Shown piece after piece: positions 8,934-17,193 of a stretch of DNA of 27,053 nt (the stretch's first letter is position 1; each line of letters starts with the position of its first letter). The position numbers were made by a program, and so were the translations under genes. The notes below the pieces were generated by a model. The model was not told where the DNA came from and did no database searches. It saw only the letters and a list, made by a program, of their open reading frames with translations. The stretch covers positions 1 to 27,053 of the forward strand of contig JAMQCK010000349.1 in assembly GCA_024196135.1 (NCBI GenBank), read 5' to 3'. Source of the DNA: Pleurotus ostreatus/Saccharomyces cerevisiae fusant (Eukaryota; Opisthokonta).

Positions 8934-9982
8934 ATGACCTCCCGCAAGAGGTCGAGCTCGGGCTTTGGGCAGTCGCAAGGTGGCAGGTCCACTCGGCGGC
9001 GGGCAAATGCTGCGCCAGCTCAGCCGGGGAACGGGACGTCCGGTGAAGGGAGTCAACCCATTGGGCTCAATCCAGGTGGAGTGACTACAGCTGACACGGC
9101 GGTGGGCCCGGGAGCAGGAGAGGTGCGTTCTAAATCCTCGGGCCTGAACATGACGCTGGACATGACGAGCAGGCGATCTCAACGGTGCATGGAAGCCCTG
9201 CGCCTCCGTCCACGCATACTTCTGTTCCAGCCGTTGGCCCCTCGCACACTGGCCCATCTGCCTCCAATGGACCCTTCGTGCAGTATGTCCCCCGCTCGTC
9301 GAACAGGGCCCGCAACGGCCCTCCCCACATATGCACAGTCTGCAACAAACACTTCATGAGGTGCGTATATCCGCATATCCATTAGTCAGTCGCGTCCACA
9401 TCAAAACTCAGGCTAATTATCCTCATATAAGGCCCTCGACGCTCGCTACGCATATGAACATCCATTCGGGTGCTACACGTACGTTGCCTCGTCAATTTCC
9501 CATCATCACCGACGCGTCGTGCTTATTCAGAACTTGCAGCGTACATCTGCGGCTTCCAGGGTTGCGAGGCGCGCTTCAATGCACGGTCGAACGCGACGCG
9601 GCACCGCTACCTCCACGGCGCCGCGTTCGCGCAGCAGCAGGCCGATATCGAGACCGGAAGGGCGGCAAGGGGGATGACAGTATTCGTCGAGCCAGTCGTG
9701 GCGCCGGCCAGTGGGATCCCCATGGCCCCTCCGAATGGGCCGCTTGTGAGCAACAGGGTAAGTACATCGTCGTACGAGATGACGGGGGAGTTCGGTGGGG
9801 CGTGGCCCATTGAGGGTGCGGGAAGCAGTGAGGCGGGCCCGTCGAATGTTCAACAGCCTGCTGATCACGAGGTGCGCTGGATGCCTGTGAATCAGGTGTC
9901 CCGAGGGCGTATTTCTTACTCGCCTATTGCGACGTCGGGCAGTAGAGGGTCGAGGAAGCAGCAAAAGAGCACGGGTACGTAG
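8934..9982 (+). CDS. C2H2 zinc-finger protein, two fingers (putative transcription factor)
   Basis: Four exons (8934-9122, 9173-9360, 9432-9478, 9540-9982) join in phase into 288 residues. The N-terminal 100 residues are disordered, with a basic Arg/Ser stretch (MTSRKRSSSG, STRRRANA) that could be a nuclear signal. Two adjacent fingers follow: ICTVCNKHFMRPSTLATHMN plus IH (C-x2-C-x12-H-x3-H), and YICGFQGCEARF...HRYLH (C-x4-C-x12-H-x3-H). The linker SGATPY resembles the classical TGEKPY. Finger 1 is assembled across an intron, and the linker across another, which supports the splice model. The C-terminal 130 residues are Gly/Ser/Pro-rich. A good donor (GTAAGTA, about 9758) inside exon 4 could start an extra intron, but the frame stays open without it. 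Paired C-terminal fingers bind DNA in many fungal regulators. The target is unknown. Confidence 0.85.
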
Positions 9983-10165
9983 CCGTCGGAGTCAGCCAAA
10001 GGCTGAGGGTGAGCTCATATACACATACACGTATCCTCTTGCTAGTTATCGCTCCATATGGTCTGCCTTGTTCCATATCCGTCTCTTTGACCCGCTTTGT
10101 ACTTATATCGTCCATTTCCGAATAGGCATATTTGTATGACCACATATATACACGCGCGCACGCTT

Positions 10166-11525
10166 TTATATGACCGTCGGCTCCGGCCACGGGAAGTTCA
10201 CCTTCCCCTCCATCCCCGCCGCCCGCCACACAATCCCAATCACCGAAAACGGCAGCCCCGAATCCACCGGCTCGCCCGTCGACAGCGCCGGGTCCACCAG
10301 CAGCTTCAGCGTCGCCAGCAACCATGCCGCTGACCACACTCTGCCTATCAAGCGCGTTGCGGCGCTTTCTTTGATGCCTAAAGTACGCCCGATAGCGATG
10401 ACGCCGTCCTCGAAGGTGATGGCGACGGCTTGGAGGAGGAAGAAGGGGATGGAACGGCCGACGGTGACGTCGATTTGGCGGTCGCCCCAGACGTGGGTGA
10501 GGCCGGAGGCGAGGAAGCCGATGTAGAGCTGGGTGTAGGAGGAGGCGTTGGTGCCGCGCTTGATGCCGAGGAGGGAGACGACGGCCTTGCCGGTTGAGGC
10601 GACGTACTGGCGAGGATGAGCTAGGGCCAGAGAACGAGATGAACATACATACACGACGCATAAGCTGGTGCCAAACGCGACTGCAAATCCCTTAGCGAGT
10701 GTACTTGGTCGACAAAGCTCTGCTACCTACCCCCAGATCTTCCTTAACGTATACGCCTCGCCCAAATCACCCCACATCGGGGGCCAGTCGCGCGGCTCCT
10801 GCCCCAAAAGCGCCGCAATAATCGACAGCTCGCTATACATCATCTGCGAGTTCGCCCAGAAGTGGATGACGGTCACCGTGATGGTGATGCACTGGAAGAG
10901 GACGCCCTGGGAGGAGATGGGGAGCCACTCGGCCGCACGCCAGGAGGTGAGCGGGTTCTGTTCGAAGTACGTGCCGCAGCAGTCGGTGAGGAGGTAGAAG
11001 AAGGCGGTGTCGCGGAGGCGGGAGAGGATGAAGTCCTTGCGGGAGCGGAAGTGGGGCATCTGGGGGAGGTGGGGGATCTGTGGGGTAAGGAGGAGGGGGA
11101 GGGTTAGTTCAACATCCTGACAGTATGTTTTGGGCAATATGACTTACCGCTGTCGTCCACCCCACCCCTCGACTCGCCCACAGCAGGCACGTCGCCCACC
11201 AAAGACGCTTGCCAAACGGCATGTCCTTCGCCGCCTGCATATCATTCCGGTGGCGCGTCCCATCATGTAGCGGGTCCGACAAGAAGTAAAAGTGCAGCGC
11301 GGTAAACGCCGGCCACCCAAAGCCGAGGCTCGCAAACTGGTAGTCCAGCGCCGCGTTCCCGAGCGTCATCGTCGAGACCGCGTAAACGGAGACCGCCACC
11401 TGCGCCGCGAAGACCGCGACGCGCACCGCGAGCGGGGGACGGGTGGCGATCATAAAGGGGATGGGGCCGATCATGCATAGCGAGCAAAGGAAGAAGAGCG
11501 AAGGATTGTGGTAGCGGTCCGGCAT
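10166..11525 (-). CDS. Wax-synthase-type membrane-bound O-acyltransferase
   Basis: Four exons (11525-11148, 11077-10731, 10680-10653, 10606-10166) join in phase into 397 residues. It is polytopic, with hydrophobic segments across most of the protein, starting FFLCSLCMIGPIPFMIATRP. Family signatures are a tryptophan-rich loop ending LGEAYTLRKIWGRVWHQ (to residue 247), built across an intron and running into a 28-nt exon, and FLASGLTHVWGD with H289 as the likely catalytic histidine. This is the wax-synthase-like branch of MBOAT enzymes, which transfer an acyl group to a hydroxyl on membrane lipids or, in some fungal pathways, on terpenoids. The substrate cannot be read from the sequence. No terpene cyclase or P450 lies next to it, so a biosynthetic cluster is not supported here. 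It is convergent with the C2H2 gene, 183 bp apart. Confidence 0.88.
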
Positions 11526-11610
11526 GGCGGGCGCGGAGGGGGCTTGAAGAGACCCAAGCAGCTATAGAGACAAGATGTGGGGAAAGAGGCGCAGGGCGCG
11601 AGCGCGAGTG

Positions 11611-11617
11611 TTATATA
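11611..11617 (-). promoter_or_regulatory. TATA box of the acyltransferase gene
   Basis: Read on the minus strand the bases are TATATAA, 86 bp upstream of the ATG at 11525 and set in GC-rich DNA where such a run stands out. Confidence 0.5.
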
Positions 11618-11939
11618 CGCGCCCCGGCGGCCGGGCCTCGACATGTGGATGCAGTCGTGAAAGACCCTTGGAGGACCCTGGGCGTCCGCAGACCACCAGA
11701 AGCGCCCCGCAGTTGCCCATCGCCGAGACGGTCATCAGTGATTGTCGGGAACTCTTACACATGGCTCAGGCGGCATTGAATGAGGGAAGAGACTCTGGAG
11801 GCATGAAGCCGAGACATGACTGCAGAATAGCTAGATACCTTGAGAAAGCATATGGTAAGCAAGGGTCTAGATAGAACTTGATGAAGCAGAGGGAAAGAAG
11901 GACAAGGACCGGTGACTCACCTCGATTTACGCATTGGGA

Positions 11940-11961
11940 TCGTCCGGCAATTGCCGGACGA
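11940..11961. promoter_or_regulatory. 22-bp perfect palindrome with GTCCGG-N6-CCGGAC core (copy 2)
   Basis: The dyad is perfect over 22 bp. Its core, GTCCGG-CAATTG-CCGGAC at 11942-11959, repeats the half-sites and spacing of 8413-8430. It lies about 415 bp upstream of the acyltransferase ATG. It could be a dimer-bound regulatory site or a hairpin. The function is unknown. Confidence 0.45.
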
Positions 11962-12540
11962 GGCCACCCAAGTCGAAGGAGCGAGGTTGAAGTTGAACGT
12001 TGGATGTTGATCAGGCGTCTGCAGCGTCCCTGCTCGACACTGACAATCAAGCTCCACCTAGAGTCGATATTCCCACCTGCAGCGCGCCCACGAGCATCAA
12101 AACGAGGAGCTTGACGTCCGGAGCCGTCCCTCGACAAGCCCATCTCAAGTCAACCACATACCGTGCATGTCCAACCGTACCATTATATCTTCGTTTCTTC
12201 CTAAAAGGGGGCCTCCAAAGGGTTCCTATGAGTCGCGAGGACTTCCGTTCGTGCTATTGCTCAAATCGAGTTCGTCCAGCGGAATGCGTGGACGACCCTT
12301 ACCGCCCGCGTACGTCTGCAATCGCACAACTGTCATTCATCTCTAGCTAGACAGTATTACCAAGAAAATTTGTCGACGATAGGGTACAAATACAAGCACT
12401 GTCTGCGTCGTGCGTCAGTTCCAAGCTTATTCAAGATCGCAAACGGACGTACGAGGCGAGATAGCGTAGGCATCCAAGAAACATATAGAGGGGGCACTCA
12501 AGAACTGAGATCAACGGTCGTCGAGGGATACAAGAAGCGT

Positions 12541-13169
12541 CTATGATTGGGGAACTTTGCGTAGCTTTTGCGAGTAGGCTTTGGCTTTGCGCAGAGCGAG
12601 GTCCTGTGCGCGAGTTCAGCAGAGCATGGGAAAGGGAGGATATAATGGAACTGACGATGACCAGCGTGGAGAAGCGCTTGATTTTCTGTAGGCGGCCAGA
12701 GGCATTGCGCTTTTGGCCGAGCGCCTCTTGGAGTTTAGTCGCCTGGGGCGCCCACGGGTCTTCATCAAGGAACACCTGCGACGAGGGCTCAGTAAGCTGG
12801 TAGTCATTCGTGTTGATGTGTAGCTCACCATGGATTGCATGAGAAAGTCGTCCTCGAGCCTCGTAGAGTTCTTGGGCGGCGTCTTCTGAGGATGCTCATA
12901 AACAAGCGCCCTCCCAAATGAAGTCGAACACGCACCACATACTCCTCGCGGGCGACAGATACAGGTAGCCGTCCCCGGCCTTCACCTTCGGGAGGCGGCT
13001 TGCGCACGCAGCGATGGCGACGTGCGGCGCGCCTGGGGCGGTACTTCTCGTCGGGACGTTCGCTGCCATTCTGAGCGAGAACCAGGGCGATGGAGGGGTA
13101 GTAGGGTTCGCGGGAATAGGGACAGACGGAGGGACTGGGTCGAGCAGAGGGGCCGGGTCGAACGAGCAT
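12541..13169 (-). CDS. Hypothetical basic protein, 157 residues
   Basis: I do not recognise this protein. Four exons (13169-12936, 12885-12829, 12775-12656, 12603-12541) join in phase. The donors are GTGCGT, GTGAGC and GTCAGT, and each acceptor is a CAG. The N-terminal half is Pro/Arg-rich and probably disordered. The C-terminal half reads like a folded helical domain: KTPPKNSTRLEDDFLMQSM, then FLDEDPWAPQATKLQEALGQ, KRNASGRLQKIKRF and DLALRKAKAYSQKLRKVPQS before the stop. The C-terminal three exons are the best supported. The start codon is less sure, because exon 1 is GC-rich and open in several frames. No signal peptide or membrane segment is visible. Confidence 0.55.
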
Positions 13170-15225
13170 CGGGACGTGACGGTACCGAGAAACGAATGTA
13201 AGGGGATGGTGGGAGAGGGGGAAAAGGATAGTTGGGCTGACCCGATCTTGCTCTCACGCCGTGCCGCTTTATACAAAGTTCGGCCCTCCTTGTACTTCCG
13301 GCCAAACTGCTTGAGTCTTTCCCTTTGCACCTTAACTGCTATCTTCCTCTTCGCCGGGCGGCACCTGACTGAACGCCTCGCAGAGGCCTATCCTTGTCGA
13401 CGGCTGTGAGTCCCAAGGCACTGCGAAACCGGGAACGTTCTGAACGGGAGTCGAACGGCTTCGAAGTCTGGTGATCGGCCCGCTCTATGAGCTCCTCGCG
13501 CGCCTTGCTGTCTAGCGGATCTGCCTTGGTAGCCTTGGAGGCTTTCGAGAAGGTCTGACGCACCGCTTGCGACCGTCGATGGGAATGCATTGTCGGTATT
13601 TGCACAAATGTTCAGCTACTCGTGGGCTTGTCGAGCGCTTGCTCGCTTCAACAACTTCACGAGCGCCCTGCGCTTGCCAAAACCCACGTCGTCGCGGTCG
13701 AGCACACCGACGCAGGTCACTCTCCGTTTGCTCCCGGGCCCCTTGTACAGTTTTTGATTCCGCAATGCGGGACCGGGGGCGGCACCGAGGGTATGCGTGA
13801 CTCGACGCGCCTGTCACTGTCACGCTCAATGGCAATGGTGAGTCGGTGGCGGAGACACGCAGAGCTTTCTGAGCACTCACCATCATCAAGGGTTGAGTAT
13901 AGAGTGCAGAGAACGCTACGAAATCCACGAAATATTGGCATCGAGTGGGGAACTGGACCGACGGCGTGAATACAAGAAGAAATCCAAGAGCAAGATTCAG
14001 TATCCGCCGAGCCAGCAAGGGCGCAAGCAAACTGATACACTGAAGGAAGCAGGGACAAGGACAAGTGTATTCAGCGCCGCTGGTCGGCCGTCAAGGCTTC
14101 GCGTGAGGGAATCCTGCTGCATCTTCGCCAACTGCATGGACTCAGTGCGAGGAACCGAAGATCTGTCGAACGGGTGCTTCTGGTATGGGAACCTCTGCGA
14201 CGGGCGTGAGTGCTATATATGCGGGCAAAAAAGCACAACGCACCTCACCTCTTCATTGCTCTAGTGAGATACCGGCGAAGGCATGATGCAGCGACCGTGT
14301 CCTCAGGCTGATCACTCGAGCTAGACCGAGTTCGCCTCAGATGCTGGCTTCTTTCTACCACAGCAGGTAGAAGCGCTCTACCTCGGTATCTTCGAGTCAG
14401 CGGCGCCTTTGTCGCTAGCGAGCGCTCCAGGGGCGTCAAGGCCTTCGTGTTATCTTGAAGGTCGCGGGCGCACGCTCATTCGCTGCGTGCTCGACGTACA
14501 GCTGACGTTCTGCGCGAGTCGCTAGCCGTGGTGACCACGAAAAGGTGTGCATTGCCTTCTTCTGTAAAGGTGCTAATCGACTTCAGGTCCGGAAAGCGCT
14601 GAACATACTATTGCTGCAGGAACAGCGCCTGCGACCCGTTTGCCGTCTAAAGGGTGGTGATAGAACGATTCCGAGTGGCCGACTTTTCCATAGAATATAG
14701 GCAAGTATCCCGCAGAGGTGCAAACAACATTCGGAAGGCCGCGAGAATAGGTCGGGACGAAGAGGTGATGATGGTCAAGAACAATGCGCATTTCCAACAT
14801 CGGACCGTTGCTCAGTTGGGGCATGCCGATCGAACAGCGTCTCTTCTTGACCTCGACCACTCGTCGACAATGCTACGACAATGCCTGTGCACTACTTTGT
14901 CTCATAGTCTTTCCAAGAACTTTTATAGACGCTCTTGCGCCGTTATTCTAGCAAGAACACAGGAGGTCGCATCGTTCAGCAACGCCTGCTTCGAACCGAA
15001 GCCTTCAACTCGAGATGTTCTCGAAGCTGAGCATCTCGGCCGCGGCAGATGACGCGCGACGCTCCTTGGCAGGGCTGTTCATGGCGGCGTAAGGCCAGAG
15101 ACAGTCAGAGCACTTCACACTACGTTCCTATGCATGTCTTGGGATATACAGGAAGTGCGTGCGCGCTCCTTCGTTGTAGCCCCGTCTAATGTACATTTTT
15201 CAAGCTCGACGAACATTGTATCCCT
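13170..15225. other. Gene-poor 2-kb stretch
   Basis: No frame here gives a recognisable protein. Three weak candidates exist. A minus-strand frame from 13590 to 13339 encodes 83 basic residues starting MHSHRRSQAVRQTF. A minus-strand frame starting at 14030 opens with a hydrophobic stretch (NLALGFLLVF). A minus-strand frame from 14860 to 14573 has a fairly even composition. None has clean splice signals or family features, so they are not called. The stretch could hold a fast-evolving gene, a long non-coding RNA or decayed repeats. Confidence 0.4.
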
Positions 15226-15883
15226 CTACGGAGGTACCACAGCCAGGCCCATGAGTCCACACAGATTATCCAGTCGTCCCTTGAGCCGTCTAACGTCGTC
15301 CGCTGTCGGCCTTGCCTCTCCCGACCCTCCTCCCATTGCCCCAGACGTCAACCGCGCCAACTGGTCCTCCAACGCCTCCATATTCCGTTTCTCCACCAAC
15401 TCATTGTCCGTCACCAAGTCTTCATCTTCCTCAAGTTGCAGATGCTCTTTCGCGTGCGCCTCAGCCTCCAGGTCGCGCGGTGCGATGTCGGTGAGGCGGA
15501 TGTGCGCGAGCTGGCGGGAGATGTCGCGGACTTCCGCTATGGCGCCCTCGGTTTCCGCGGTAGCTCCTTCGTTTCCCGCGTTTGGGGCCTGCGACGAGAG
15601 GAAGGAGAGCAGCGCGGACGCCATTCCGCGCAGCAAACCAAGTTCTCTCCCTAGGGGCGCGCCGACGTCAGCGAACCCAGAGTCGAAGCCCTCTTGGAGG
15701 GCGGATTCTTTCCCGGCGGTTATTCCCTCACGGTAGCCCGCCTGACATTCAGAGGTAAGTGTTGGTCATCGTCTAGTGGACCGCGAGGCTGACATTGGTG
15801 AAGTCGGATGATAGCTTGGCCCATTCGGCATCTCTAGTCGTAGTCGAGTCTGCAACCTCGTCCCAGGGTGAATCGAAGTCCAT
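15226..15883 (-). CDS. YAE1: Yae1-family protein
   Basis: Two exons (15883-15794, 15741-15226), phase 0, give 201 residues. The short first exon is MDFDSPWDEVADSTTTRDAE plus WAKLSSDFTN. Exon 2 opens with the Yae1 signature of glycines every four residues: GYREGITAGKESALQEGF, DSGFADVGAPLGRELGLLRG. This deca-GX3 segment binds the partner Lto1. In yeast the Yae1-Lto1 complex adapts the cytosolic iron-sulfur targeting machinery to the ABC ATPase Rli1 (ABCE1), linking Fe-S supply to ribosome recycling. The remaining 110 residues are acidic and helical, with a likely coiled coil (DLEAEAHAKEHLQLEEDEDL), usual for fungal members. It is divergent from the RraA-like gene, 354 bp apart. Confidence 0.9.
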
Positions 15884-16237
15884 CTCTGTGGCGCGCAGAT
15901 GGGCGTTGGGGGACAGATCGCTGTTATCTAATCTCGATCGACCTGATAATGGAACGGACCCACAATGGAGTCACGGTATTTTGTCACGCACGCCATCCTC
16001 CAACTTTACCAGTCGCAATGCAAACTGCATAACTCTAGTAACTCTTTGACTGAAGCCTAAAGTCCAGCTGCGCGATATGCTCCCGCAAAGAAAGCGAACA
16101 GCCTTGGGCATTGTACGCTTGCATTCGCCGACTTCGAGCGTATTTCCGCACGTGAGCGTGCTGGAAGATGAACGTGATTAGCATTGCGGCGCGGCGCTCC
16201 GTCTCTTCAGAACACTCCCTACCTGCTCCCAACTTCC
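15884..16237. other. Divergent promoter region between YAE1 and the RraA-like gene
   Basis: It is 354 bp long, with no open frame of coding character. It must contain both core promoters. I see no clear TATA box on either side. Confidence 0.5.
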
Positions 16238-17069
16238 ATGATCTCTGCAACAGCTCGTCTGAGACCCATCTTACGAGCCATGTCCACCTCTACACCACGA
16301 ACCACCCGTCTATCCGAGCTATCTACTTGCGAAATCAGCGATGCCCTCATCAAACTAGGTGTCCCACACGGTGGTCTCCTTCCCGACATCCATCTCAAAG
16401 CACCATCGCAGGATGCTACAATCTGCGGCCCGGCGTATACGGTCAAGATGGTATTGAGCTCGGATACGTCTGCGCCGAAGCTGTCTGGCCATTTTGTGGA
16501 TCAGGCGCCTGAGGGCTCGGTTATCGTTATTGATGCACCGCCAGGTGAAGCTCAATTACTCCTCTGCGAGCTCATACCCATCTGCTAATGCTCTCAAAGA
16601 AACAAGGAACGCCGTTTGGGGTGGCCTCATGAGCGCAGGCGCGCAAGCGCGGGGGGCGCTCGGCGTCGTCGTATCTGGTCGGTGTCGGGATCTGGCTGAG
16701 CATCGCTCGCTTGGCTTCCCCGTGTTCGCGCGCGGGCAGTCGACGCTCGGGCAGTCGCCATTTACGCGGCCCTCTGAGATCAATGTGCCTCTCACCATTG
16801 CGCCGATACTCAACATCGCGCCTCAACTCAACCTCGGCGTCAGTTCGAGTACGGACAATTTGAGCCCGGATGCATTCCCCGCTACTGTCATCTCTCCAGG
16901 GGATTGGATCGTCGGGGACGAGGACGGCGTCGTAGTCGTTGCGCAAACTCTGGAGCAAGAGGTAGTGGACAAGGCGCTGAGAGGCAGGGAGGTGGACGCG
17001 AAGTGTATGGAGGATATCAAGGTTGGGAAGGGCGTTCAGGCGTCCTTCAAGTTGCATAGAGGGAAATAG
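16238..17069 (+). CDS. RraA-like / HMG-CHA aldolase family protein
   Basis: Two exons (16238-16544, 16600-17069) join in phase into 258 residues. Family features in order: LSTCEISDALIKLGVPHGG near the N-terminus, AYTVKM, GSVIVIDAPP at the exon junction, AVWGGLMSAGAQARG, then VVVSGRCRDLAEH with the conserved Arg-Asp pair (R132, D133) that binds substrate and metal, PVFARG, and ISPGDWIVGDEDGVVVV. This fold includes 4-hydroxy-4-methyl-2-oxoglutarate aldolases and oxaloacetate decarboxylases as well as the bacterial RNase E inhibitor RraA. Fungi lack RNase E, so a metal-dependent aldolase or decarboxylase role is likelier. Residues 1-16 (MISATARLRPILRAMS) are basic and hydroxylated and could be a mitochondrial presequence. 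A second ATG at 16280 would omit them. Confidence 0.9.
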
Positions 17070-17193
17070 GATGCCCAGCGAAGCTATATATGCAGAAAAG
17101 TGGGATGTGCTGATGATGATGCGATGGTATATTACAATGCGAAGGTATCTAACTGTGTACGGCATGCGAATAGTAGAAATGTCAACGTAGAAG

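Larger units (their letters stand above)
11526..12540. other. Intergenic region without a supportable gene
   Basis: About 1 kb between two minus-strand genes. The open frames here are short, of odd composition and lack fitting splice signals. It contains a TATA-like box for the acyltransferase gene and a 22-bp perfect palindrome at 11940-11961. I recognise no transposon remnant. Confidence 0.45.

Noticed and set aside
11575..11874. Plus-strand open frame in the gap upstream of the acyltransferase
   Set aside because: Arg-rich, no family features or fitting introns, and it covers the TATA box of the acyltransferase gene.
10166..13169. Possible terpenoid biosynthesis cluster around the wax-synthase-type acyltransferase
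   Set aside because: Neighbours are a C2H2 protein, a small unknown protein and housekeeping genes. No cyclase, P450 or transporter is present.
12896..13330. Minus-strand open frame overlapping exon 1 of the 157-residue protein
   Set aside because: It cannot be spliced in phase to the well-supported downstream exons: the phase leads to a stop. The alternative frame joins cleanly through a 50-nt intron.
14988..15002. GCTTCG-AAC-CGAAGC hairpin resembling a tRNA T-arm
   Set aside because: No acceptor stem, D-arm or A-box at the required distance, so it is not a tRNA. Short hairpins of this size are expected by chance.
14654..15052. Plus-strand open frame of 132 codons in the gene-poor stretch
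   Set aside because: No recognisable domain, no supporting splice sites, and a competing minus-strand frame of equal quality. Not enough to call a gene.
15134..15736. Plus-strand open frame of 200 codons
   Set aside because: It is the antisense of YAE1 exon 2. Its Ser/Arg-rich product mirrors the acidic and leucine codons of the real gene.
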